Shown here piece after piece: positions 1 to 6,279 of a DNA stretch of 7,260 bases. Below the pieces are notes generated by a model that searched no databases, was not told the origin of the DNA, and saw only the letters and a list, made by a program, of their open reading frames with translations. The translations under genes and the position numbers were made by a program. Positions within the stretch are counted from its first letter, which is position 1, and the number at the start of each line of letters is the position of its first letter. Origin of the DNA: Frankiales bacterium (lineage in GTDB: Bacteria; Actinomycetota; Actinomycetes; Mycobacteriales; SCTD01); the NCBI GenBank assembly GCA_025965755.1, contig JAOPWI010000140.1:1-7260 (forward strand), in the 5' to 3' direction.

Positions 1-1141
1 CCACGCGGCCGTCGGCCGTCTCCCACCAGCGCGAGGGGCGCAGGCCGTTGCGGTCGAGCACGGCGCCGATGAGCGTGCCGTCGGTGAAGGTCACGCAGGC
101 CGGGCCGTCCCACGGCTCCATCAGCGAGCTGTGGAACTCATAGAACGCGCGCTTGGCCGGGTCCATCTCGGGCGCGTTCTCCCACGCCTCCGGGACCATC
201 ATCAGGACGGCGTGCGGCAGCGTGCGGCCGGCCATGTGCAGCAGCTCGAGAACCTCGTCGAAGGAGGCCGAGTCGCTGGCGCCCGGCGTGCAGATCGGGA
301 AGAGCCGGCTCAGGTCGTCCGGCAGCTCGGCCGGGCCACGCAGCAGCGCCTCGCGGGCCCGCATCCAGTTGCGGTTGCCCTTGACGGTGTTGATCTCGCC
401 GTTGTGCGCGATGTAGCGGTAGGGGTGGGCCAGCGGCCAGCTCGGGAAGGTGTTGGTGGAGAAGCGGCTGTGCACCAGGGCCAGCGCGCTGACGAACCGC
501 GGGTCGGACAGGTCGGGGAAGAACGGCTCGAGCTGCCCGGTGGTGAGCATCCCCTTGTAGACGATGGTCCGCGTCGACAGCGACGGGAAGTACGCACCCA
601 GCTCCAGCTCGGCCCGCTTGCGGGTGACGAACGCCCGGCGCTCCAGCGCGCTCGGGCTCAGCGGGGCCTCGCCCGCGACCAGGAACACCTGACGGAACAG
701 CGGCATGACCGAGCGCGCGGTCGGGCCGACGCCGGCGCCGTCGGGGTCGGTCGGCAGGTCGCGCCAGCACAGGACCCGCAGGCCCTCCTCGCCGGCGAGG
801 CGCTCGATCTCCAGCTGCGCGTCGACCGCGGCGCGCGGGCTGGTCGGCAGGAACGCGGTGCCCACGGCGTAGTGGCCCAGCGGCGGCAGCGCCACCGGCG
901 CCACCTCGCGCAGGAACGCGTCGGGCATCTGCACCAGGATTCCGGCGCCGTCGCCGGAGTCGGGCTCGGCGCCGGAGGCCCCGCGGTGCTCCATGTTGCG
1001 CAGCGCGGTCAGGCCGGAGTCGAGAATGTCGTGGCTCGCCCGGCCGGCGATGTCGACGACGAAGGCGACACCGCAGGCGTCGTGCTCGTTGGCCGGGTCG
1101 TACAGGCCCTGGGCAGGCGGGCGCGCGTCGAACAGGGTCAT
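1..1141 (-). CDS. gltB: Glutamate synthase (NADPH) large subunit, N-terminal part (partial, runs off the left edge)
   Basis: GltB is the large subunit of the glutamine:2-oxoglutarate amidotransferase, which makes two glutamates from glutamine and 2-oxoglutarate in the cytoplasm, with electrons supplied through GltD. About 380 codons are visible, only part of a protein usually near 1500 residues. What is seen is the class II glutamine amidotransferase domain. After a 22-residue propeptide comes DACGVAF, with Cys23 as the expected N-terminal nucleophile after cleavage. Further conserved blocks are MEHRGASGAE (about 50-59), SGDGAGIL (62-69), HSRFSTNT (224-231) and AHNGEINTVKGNRNW (about 245-259). 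The FMN, 2-oxoglutarate and iron-sulfur regions lie outside the window, as would gltD. The ATG at 1141 is chosen because the propeptide length suits the family and GAGGAG lies 6 bases upstream. The gene is divergent from the histidine kinase. Identification is very secure. Confidence 0.96.
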   Translation of the reverse strand, partial: MTLFDARPPAQGLYDPANEHDACGVAFVVDIAGRASHDILDSGLTALRNMEHRGASGAEPDSGDGAGILVQMPDAFLREVAPVALPPLGHYAVGTAFLPTSPRAAVDAQLEIERLAGEEGLRVLCWRDLPTDPDGAGVGPTARSVMPLFRQVFLVAGEAPLSPSALERRAFVTRKRAELELGAYFPSLSTRTIVYKGMLTTGQLEPFFPDLSDPRFVSALALVHSRFSTNTFPSWPLAHPYRYIAHNGEINTVKGNRNWMRAREALLRGPAELPDDLSRLFPICTPGASDSASFDEVLELLHMAGRTLPHAVLMMVPEAWENAPEMDPAKRAFYEFHSSLMEPWDGPACVTFTDGTLIGAVLDRNGLRPSRWWETADGRV

Positions 1142-1147
1142 ACGGGG

Positions 1148-1153
1148 CTCCTC
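1148..1153 (-). promoter_or_regulatory. Ribosome binding site of gltB
   Basis: GAGGAG on the minus strand sits 6 bases before the ATG at 1141. It is a strong Shine-Dalgarno match at good spacing and fixes the gltB start directly ahead of the propeptide. Confidence 0.75.
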
Positions 1154-1324
1154 GATCCGGGGTACGGCGGTGGTGCGGCTGCTCCCCGGGACGGCACTGG
1201 CCCTTGCGCAGATGTCGCTGAGGTTACACGACCGGGCGAAGGCCCCGCCGACTCGCCGGATGCTGCCGGTGTCCCGGAATGACCCTTTCGAGCCATGGCG
1301 GTCCGCGCGTCGACCGACGAGTGT

Positions 1325-1329
1325 GGAGG
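1325..1329 (+). promoter_or_regulatory. Possible ribosome binding site of the histidine kinase (unusually close to the start)
   Basis: GGAGG ends only 2 bases before the ATG at 1332, closer than the usual 5-9 bases. It is the only Shine-Dalgarno-like run near this start. Either spacing is suboptimal and expression is low, or another start such as the in-frame GTG at 1323 is used; that GTG itself lacks a clear upstream site. Confidence 0.4.
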
Positions 1330-1331
1330 TC

Positions 1332-2663
1332 ATGAGCCCGCGTGAGCAGCTGAGGTCTGCACGCGCGGCGTGGCTGCCGCAGGGGCGCGCGCTGTCCGAG
1401 CGCGACTTCGCCTGGCGCCACCGGGTCGTCTGCCTGATCCTCGCGCTGCACCTCCCGGTCCTGCTGGTGGTCGGCACGTTCAGCGACGACCCCCTCCTGC
1501 ACGGCCTGGGCAAGGCCGGAGCGGTGCTCGCGCTGCTGCTGCTGGCGCTCGCACCGGTCCACCGGCGGGTGGCCTCGCTGGCGGCGACGTTCGGCCTCCT
1601 GCTGTGCTCGGCGCTGCTCGCGCACCTGTTCGACGGCTCGACCGAGGTGCACTTCCACTACTTCGTCGCGGTCGCGCTCATCGCGCTGTACCAGGACTGG
1701 GTCACCTACGTGGCGGCCGTCGCCTTCGTCGGACTGCAGCACGGCCTGGTCGGCACCTTCGACGCCGGCGCGGTCGGCCTCGAGGACGGCCCGCCCTGGC
1801 GCCTGGCGCTGGTGCACGCCGGCTTCATCCTCGCCGAGTCCAGCGTGCTGGTGCTGTTCTGGCACGCCAACGAGCAGGCCCGGGACGGCCAGGAGCAGCT
1901 GCAGGTCGCGCTCTGGGAGGGCCAGCGCAGCGTCCGCGCCCGCCTCGAGGAGACCGACCGCATCCGCAACGACCTGATCGGCACGGTGAGCCACGAGTTC
2001 CGCACCCCGCTGACCGGCATCCGCGCCGCCGCGCTGACGCTGCTCAAGCGCAGCGACCGGCTCGACCGGACCGCCCGCGAGACGCTGCTGCACGGCATGC
2101 TGGACCAGCAGGAGCGACTGTCCCGGCTGCTGGAGAACATGCTGACCGCCTCGCAGGCGACCACCGCCGACCCCACCGCGGTGACCGACGTGCACGCGGT
2201 CGCCGCCGAGGTCGCCATGCTGGCCGGTGCCGCGCGTCCCGAGACGCCCGGCGTCAGCGTGATCGTCGAGCCGGGCACGCTCGCCCGCATCGACCGGCAG
2301 GCCCTGCACCAGGTGCTGGCCAACCTCATCGACAACGCCCAGGTCCACGGCGCGCCGCACTCCACGCCGCTGGTCACCGGCGGGCGGGACAGCCGGGGCA
2401 CCTGGGTCGCCGTCAGCAACGACGGCTCGACGATGGACCAGGCCAGCGCCCGCCGGCTGTTCGAGCCGTTCGCGCAGGCCGACAGCGGCCCGACCCGGCT
2501 GCACGAGGGCCTCGGCATGGGCCTGTACGTGGTGCGCCGGCTGGTCGAGGTGCACGGCGGCGAGGTGGATGTGCGCAGCGAGGACGGCTGGGTCACCGTC
2601 GAGGTCCACCTGCAGTCGGCGGACGCGGTCGCCGACTCCCCGAGCGAGGCGCTGGCCAGCTAG
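1332..2663 (+). CDS. Membrane-bound sensor histidine kinase (orphan in this window)
   Basis: The protein has 443 residues. Residues about 32-176 hold roughly six hydrophobic segments (near 32-50, 62-77, 83-99, 108-121, 124-140 and 157-176), and segment 4 opens with the histidine-rich HFHYF at 107-111, followed by YQDW at 120-123. A helical linker (about 180-212) leads into the dimerisation/phosphoacceptor helix, where the H-box IGTVSHEFRTPLTG gives His221 as the phosphorylated residue. The ATPase domain has the N-box NLIDNAQVHG (331-340), a G1 box reduced to NDGSTM (363-368) in place of the usual DxGxG, the F-box RLFEPFAQ (375-382), and the G2 box GLGMGL (393-398). The fold is therefore a class I kinase that phosphorylates an aspartate on a partner regulator, but none is adjacent: gltB is divergent and the transporter convergent. 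The signal is unknown. The reading frame stays open upstream across gltB; I chose ATG 1332 because that extension has no kinase character. Confidence 0.9.
   Translation: MSPREQLRSARAAWLPQGRALSERDFAWRHRVVCLILALHLPVLLVVGTFSDDPLLHGLGKAGAVLALLLLALAPVHRRVASLAATFGLLLCSALLAHLFDGSTEVHFHYFVAVALIALYQDWVTYVAAVAFVGLQHGLVGTFDAGAVGLEDGPPWRLALVHAGFILAESSVLVLFWHANEQARDGQEQLQVALWEGQRSVRARLEETDRIRNDLIGTVSHEFRTPLTGIRAAALTLLKRSDRLDRTARETLLHGMLDQQERLSRLLENMLTASQATTADPTAVTDVHAVAAEVAMLAGAARPETPGVSVIVEPGTLARIDRQALHQVLANLIDNAQVHGAPHSTPLVTGGRDSRGTWVAVSNDGSTMDQASARRLFEPFAQADSGPTRLHEGLGMGLYVVRRLVEVHGGEVDVRSEDGWVTVEVHLQSADAVADSPSEALAS
2614..2637 (-). terminator. Candidate hairpin terminator for the trp-lgt-transporter unit, inside the kinase 3' end
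   Basis: AGTCGGCG at 2614-2621 and CGCCGACT at 2630-2637 form a perfect 8-base-pair stem around an 8-base loop. Read on the minus strand, it begins 22 bases after the transporter stop codon, where a terminator would be expected. There is no T-run behind it, so it is not a classical intrinsic terminator; such hairpins are known in actinobacteria but also occur by chance in GC-rich coding DNA. It lies within the last codons of the kinase gene. Confidence 0.28.
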
Positions 2664-3367
2664 ACGCCGACGCCGACCGCCGACCCGATGGCGTAGGTCA
2701 GCGCGGCGGCCACCGTGCCCAGCAGCAGCTGGCGCCCGCCGGTGTAGAGCGCGCCGCGGGCGGTGAACCGGGACACCAGCACGCCCGCGCCGAACAGCGC
2801 CAGCCCGGTCAGCACCAGCACGACCAGCAGCGAGCTGAGCCCGAGCAGGTAGGGCAGCACGGGCACGAACGCCCCCAGCGAGAAGGCGACAAACGACGAG
2901 CCGGCCGCCGTCCACGGTGAGGGCAGGTCATCGGGGTCGATGCCCAGCTCCTCCCGGGCATGCACCCGCCAGGCCTGCTCCGGGTCCTTGGACAGCTGCC
3001 GCGCGACGTCGCGGGCGGTGTCCGGCTCCACGCCCCGGCTGCGGAAGATGGCTGCCAGCTCGGCCTCCTCGGCCTGGGGCACCCGGGCGATCTCGGCCTT
3101 CTCCACCGCGATCTCGGCCTGAGCCAGCTCGCTCTGCGAGGCGACGGAGGTGTACTCCCCGGTCGCCATCGAGAAGGCACCGGCGGCCAGGCCGGCCAGA
3201 CCGGTCAGGACCAGCGCCCGGTCGGAGACGCCGCCGCCGGCGACCCCGGCGATCAGCGCGCAGTTGCTGACCAGGCCGTCCGTGACGCCGAACACCGCCG
3301 GTCGCAGCCAGCCGCCGGTGACATCCCGGTGGTCGTGGTGGTGCTCGGGGGTCTGTCTGACCGTCAC
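2660..3367 (-). CDS. VIT/CCC1-family iron/manganese transporter
   Basis: The 235-residue protein matches the VIT1/CCC1 (DUF125) family, which moves Fe2+ or Mn2+ across a membrane, probably as a proton antiporter. Visible family signatures are FGVTDGLVSNCALIAGVAG (26-44; Asp30 in helix 1), AGAFSMATGEYTSVASQSE (62-80; Met67 and Glu71 in helix 2), an acidic cytoplasmic stretch (about 80-145) rich in Glu that corresponds to the metal-binding domain, DDLPSPWTAAGSSF (146-159), and three further hydrophobic helices (about 155-175, 179-198 and 212-234). The extreme N-terminus carries HHHDH (9-13), which might bind metal. The start is GTG 3367, overlapping the lgt stop as GTGA with no Shine-Dalgarno run, so translation probably depends on reinitiation after lgt. 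It is the last gene of the minus-strand unit and its stop overlaps that of the kinase. Fe versus Mn preference cannot be read from the sequence. Confidence 0.9.
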   Translation of the reverse strand: MTVRQTPEHHHDHRDVTGGWLRPAVFGVTDGLVSNCALIAGVAGGGVSDRALVLTGLAGLAAGAFSMATGEYTSVASQSELAQAEIAVEKAEIARVPQAEEAELAAIFRSRGVEPDTARDVARQLSKDPEQAWRVHAREELGIDPDDLPSPWTAAGSSFVAFSLGAFVPVLPYLLGLSSLLVVLVLTGLALFGAGVLVSRFTARGALYTGGRQLLLGTVAAALTYAIGSAVGVGV

Positions 3368-4200
3368 GGCGACGGCACGGTCGGGGCCGGCTCGGCCGCC
3401 TGCAGCGCGTCCTCGCGGCCGGAGCGCCGACGGGCCACCAGGTAGGAGACGGCGAGCACGAAGACCACCGCCATCACGTAGTCGTTGAGCCGCAGGCCGA
3501 GGAACTCGGTCGCCTCGTCCACCCGGAGCGCCTCGATCCAGGCCCGGCCCACGGCGTACGCCGCCAGGTAGAGCGCGAAGGCGCGGCCGTGGCCCAGCCG
3601 GAACCGCCGGTCGGCCCAGACCACCAGGGCGGCGACGCCGACGCACCAGAGCGCCTCGTACAGGAAGGTGGGGTGGAACGTCGTGACGTCCAGATAGCGC
3701 GCCGGGCGGTGGTCGGGGTCGATCTCCAGGCCCCACGGCAGCGTCGTGGGACGGCCGAAGAGCTCCTGGTTGAACCAGTTGCCGAACCGGCCGATGGCCT
3801 GCGCCAGCGCGACGCCGGGGGCGATGGAGTCGGCGAGGGCGCCGGCCGCGATGCCGCGGCGGCGGCAGACGATCCAGCCGGCCAGCATGCCGCCGGCCAC
3901 GCCGCCGGGAATGCCGAGGCCGCCCTGCCAGACGTACAGCGCGGACACCGGGTCGTCCAGGTAGGCCGCCGGGCTGGTGATCACGTGGTAGATCCGCGCG
4001 CCGACGATGCCGAACGGGACGGCCACCACCGCCACGTCGCCGACGGTGCCCCGGACGCCGCCGCGGGCGACCCACCGCCGCTCGCCGACCAGAACGGCGA
4101 CGACGACGCCGAGGATGATGCACAGGGCGTAGGCGCGCAGCGGGAACGGACCGAGGTTCCACACTCCCGTCGACGGGCTGGGAATCGCGGCCAGGGACAT
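3364..4200 (-). CDS. lgt: Prolipoprotein diacylglyceryl transferase
   Basis: Lgt transfers diacylglycerol from phosphatidylglycerol to the lipobox cysteine of prelipoproteins in the cytoplasmic membrane, the first step of lipoprotein maturation. The 278-residue polytopic protein carries the Lgt signature IGRFGNWFNQELFG (136-149). By alignment in my head with E. coli Lgt, Arg138, Asn141 and Glu146 correspond to R143, N146 and E151; Glu182 in FLYEAL to E202; and Arg219 and Glu223 in VGRAWIEALR to R239 and E243. Tyr24 in LRAYAL matches Y26. The E. coli H103 region (GGMSFHGG) reads GGLGIPGG here, so that histidine is absent. ATG 4200 is chosen because it gives the usual short N-terminus; it lies 10 bases after the trpA stop, with only a weak TAGGCTGG as ribosome site. 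An upstream in-frame start at 4278 would overlap trpA and adds no family-like sequence. lgt behind trpA is a common actinobacterial arrangement. Confidence 0.96.
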   Translation of the reverse strand: MSLAAIPSPSTGVWNLGPFPLRAYALCIILGVVVAVLVGERRWVARGGVRGTVGDVAVVAVPFGIVGARIYHVITSPAAYLDDPVSALYVWQGGLGIPGGVAGGMLAGWIVCRRRGIAAGALADSIAPGVALAQAIGRFGNWFNQELFGRPTTLPWGLEIDPDHRPARYLDVTTFHPTFLYEALWCVGVAALVVWADRRFRLGHGRAFALYLAAYAVGRAWIEALRVDEATEFLGLRLNDYVMAVVFVLAVSYLVARRRSGREDALQAAEPAPTVPSP

Positions 4201-4210
4201 GCCGACCAGC

Positions 4211-4990
4211 CTAGGTGCGGCGCACGCCGTCGGCGAGGTCCGCGGCCAGGGCGCGGACAGCCTCGACCCCGCCGTCACCCAGCGCGCGGACCAGTGCCGA
4301 CCCGACGATGACGCCGTCGGCGAAGGCGGCCACCTCGGCGGCCTGCGCGCCGTCGCTCACGCCGAGGCCGACGGCGAGCGGCAGGTCGGTGACCGTGCGC
4401 ATGCGCTCGACGAGCTCCTGCGCGCGGTTGCCGACGGTGGCCCGGGTGCCGGTGACGCCCATCGTCGAGGCGACGTAGACCATGCCCCTGTTGACCCGCG
4501 CGACCGCCTCGAGGCGCTCGTCGGTGCTGCTGGGCGCGACGAGGAAGACCGGGTCCAGGTCGCGCTCGCCGGCCGCCGCGATCCACGGCTGCGCCTCCTC
4601 GGGGATGAGGTCGGGCGTGATCATCCCCGAGCCGCCGGCCGCCTGGAGGTCGGCGGCCCAGCGAGCCGGACCGTACTTCTCGACCGGATTCCAGTAACCC
4701 ATGACGACCACCGGCGCATGCGGGCTCACGGTGCGGACGGCGTCGAACACGTGCGCGACCCGGCTGCCGGCCCGCAGGGCGGCGTCCACCGCGACCTGGA
4801 TGACCGGTCCGTCCATGCCGGGGTCGGTGTAGGGCACACCGACCTCGACCGCGTCGACCCCTGCCGCGACCATCGCGAGCATCGCCGCGACGCTCTCGTC
4901 GTAGGACGGGTAGCCGACCGGCAGGTAGCCGATGAGCGCCGCGCGGCCCTCGGCCCGGGTCCGCGCGAACATGTCGGACAGGGCGGTCAC
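4211..4990 (-). CDS. trpA: Tryptophan synthase alpha subunit
   Basis: TrpA cleaves indole-3-glycerol phosphate to indole and glyceraldehyde-3-phosphate and channels the indole to TrpB in the cytoplasmic alpha2-beta2 complex. The 259-residue TIM barrel is of normal family length. VEVGVPYTDPGMDGP contains catalytic Glu49 and Asp60, which keep even the E. coli numbering. MVYVASTMGVTG contains Tyr172, equivalent to E. coli Tyr175 near the active-site loop. VGLGVSD (207-213) and GVIVGSALV (226-234) form the phosphate-binding end of the barrel. The start is GTG 4990, overlapping the trpB stop as GTGA; GAGGG about 10 bases upstream inside trpB can serve as ribosome site. A later in-frame ATG at codon 7 would also preserve the barrel but would leave a 15-base gap. 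The stop is TAG within CCTAGG. Confidence 0.97.
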   Translation of the reverse strand: MTALSDMFARTRAEGRAALIGYLPVGYPSYDESVAAMLAMVAAGVDAVEVGVPYTDPGMDGPVIQVAVDAALRAGSRVAHVFDAVRTVSPHAPVVVMGYWNPVEKYGPARWAADLQAAGGSGMITPDLIPEEAQPWIAAAGERDLDPVFLVAPSSTDERLEAVARVNRGMVYVASTMGVTGTRATVGNRAQELVERMRTVTDLPLAVGLGVSDGAQAAEVAAFADGVIVGSALVRALGDGGVEAVRALAADLADGVRRT

Positions 4991-6279
4991 GGCTGCTCGC
5001 CCTCGCGGGCGCGGACCAGCTCGGCCTCGGCCACGTCCTCGGCGGTGACCAGGCCGAACCACCGGGCGGCGGTGTCGACGTCCTTGTCGCCACGGCCACT
5101 GGTGTTGATGATGATCACGAGGTCCTCGGCGGACCGGCCGGCCTGCACCTGCGCGCGACCCCAGTCGCAGGCGCCGGCGAAGGCGTGCGCGGTCTCGATG
5201 GCGCACAGAATGCCCTCGCTCTTGGCCAGCTTCTCCAGCGCCTGCATCGCCCACCCGTCGGCGATGCCGGTGTAGGTCGCGCGGCCGCTGTCGCGCAGCC
5301 AGGAGTGCTCGGGACCGACGCCCGGATAGTCCAGGCCGGCGCTGATCGAGGTGGTGTCCTGCGTCTGGCCGTCGTCGTCCTGCATCAGGTAGGACCGCGC
5401 GCCGTGCAGCACGCCGGGGCTGCCCGCCGTCAGCGGGGCGGCGTGCCGGCCGGTCTCGACGCCGTCGCCGCCGGCCTCGCAGCCGACCAGCGCGACCGAC
5501 GCGTCCGGAATGAAGGCGTGGAACGCGCCCATCGCGTTGCTGCCGCCACCGACGCAGGCGACGACCGCGTCGGGCAGCCGGCCGACCAGGTCCAGGCACT
5601 GCTGCCGGGCCTCGACGCCGATGATGCGCTGGAAGTCACGGACCATGGCCGGGAACGGGTGGGGACCGACCACCGACCCGATGCAGTAGTGGGTGCTCTC
5701 GACGTTGGCCACCCAGTCGCGGAACGCCTCGTTGGTGGCGTCCTTGAGCGTGCGGGTGCCGGTCCGCACCGGGATGACCTCGGCCCCGAGCAGGCGCATC
5801 CGGGCGACGTTGAGCGCCTGCCGCCGGGTGTCCTCCTCGCCCATGTAGACCGTGCAGTCGAAGCCGAACAGCGCCGCGGCCGTCGCCGTCGCCACACCGT
5901 GCTGGCCGGCACCGGTCTCGGCGATCACCCGCCGCTTGCCCATCTTCTGGGTCAGCAGGGCCTGGCCCAGCACGTTGTTGATCTTGTGGCTGCCGGTGTG
6001 GGCGAGGTCCTCGCGCTTGAGCAGGATGCGCGCGCCGCCGGCGTGCTCGGACAGCCGCCGGGCATCGGTCAGCGGCGTCGGGCGGCCGGCATAGGTGGCC
6101 AGCAGCCGGTCCAGCTCGGCCAGGAAGGCCGGATCGCGCTGCGCCGTGGCGTGCGCCTCGGTCAGCTCGTCCAGAGCGGCGATGAGCGCCTCGGGCACGA
6201 AGCGGCCGCCGTACGGGCCGAAGTGACCGGACGCGTCGGGCAGGCCGGACGGGGTGCCGGGCACCGGGACGGCGGTCAC
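4987..6279 (-). CDS. trpB: Tryptophan synthase beta subunit
   Basis: TrpB is the PLP enzyme that condenses indole with L-serine to give tryptophan. The 430-residue protein has all expected blocks: FGPYGGRFVPE (20-30), KREDLAHTGSHKINN (88-102) with the PLP lysine at Lys99, AETGAGQHGVA (120-130) with catalytic Glu121 (Salmonella Glu109 plus 12), the phosphate-binding loop VGGGSNAMG (243-251), SISAGLDYPGVGPEH (311-325) with Asp317 (Salmonella Asp305 plus 12), and NTSGRGDKD (392-400). It is thus the main TrpB1 type, made to work with TrpA, and not the stand-alone TrpB2 type. The N-terminus is slightly longer than in enterobacteria. The GTG start at 6279 overlaps the trpC stop as GTGA, and a purine-rich GGGGGCAAGGA run lies directly upstream. 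No trpF or trpM-like gene is inserted between trpC and trpB. Confidence 0.98.
   Translation of the reverse strand: MTAVPVPGTPSGLPDASGHFGPYGGRFVPEALIAALDELTEAHATAQRDPAFLAELDRLLATYAGRPTPLTDARRLSEHAGGARILLKREDLAHTGSHKINNVLGQALLTQKMGKRRVIAETGAGQHGVATATAAALFGFDCTVYMGEEDTRRQALNVARMRLLGAEVIPVRTGTRTLKDATNEAFRDWVANVESTHYCIGSVVGPHPFPAMVRDFQRIIGVEARQQCLDLVGRLPDAVVACVGGGSNAMGAFHAFIPDASVALVGCEAGGDGVETGRHAAPLTAGSPGVLHGARSYLMQDDDGQTQDTTSISAGLDYPGVGPEHSWLRDSGRATYTGIADGWAMQALEKLAKSEGILCAIETAHAFAGACDWGRAQVQAGRSAEDLVIIINTSGRGDKDVDTAARWFGLVTAEDVAEAELVRAREGEQP

Larger units (their letters stand above)
1142..1331. promoter_or_regulatory. Divergent gltB / histidine kinase intergenic region
   Basis: These 190 bases separate two divergent starts and must carry the gltB promoter and probably the kinase promoter. 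On the minus strand, TGTAAC at 1228-1223 resembles a -10 hexamer and would give gltB an untranslated leader of roughly 75 bases, but I see no convincing -35 element at 17-18 bases. On the plus strand TTGCGC at 1204-1209 resembles a -35, with nothing good at the right distance. An 8-base palindrome GCCATGGC lies at 1292-1299. The role of the region follows from its position; the individual elements are weak. Confidence 0.4.

Noticed and set aside
131..1282. Long plus-strand open frame of 383 codons across gltB
   Set aside because: It is antisense to an unmistakable gltB coding frame; its product is low-complexity Arg/Gly/Ala/Val-rich with no domain, as expected for a GC-rich shadow frame.
993..1331. 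N-terminal extension of the kinase reading frame by 113 codons
   Set aside because: The extension overlaps gltB and its upstream region, has no membrane or sensor character, and a ribosome-site-like GGAGG appears just before ATG 1332.
1224..2915. Minus-strand 563-codon open frame opposite the kinase, and a plus-strand 516-codon frame at 1370-2920
   Set aside because: Both are Arg/Ala/Gly-rich shadows of the kinase, which has all expected histidine kinase boxes in its own frame.
2660..4162. Apparent 500-residue fusion of an lgt-overlapping stretch to the metal transporter
   Set aside because: Upstream of the transporter the frame runs through lgt out of phase and is Arg/Gly/Pro-rich. lgt is intact in its own frame and the GTGA at 3364-3367 gives a natural transporter start.
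4991..5599. N-terminal extension of the trpA open frame into trpB
   Set aside because: It is out of phase with intact trpB and does not resemble TrpA; the GTG at 4990 gives the normal family length.
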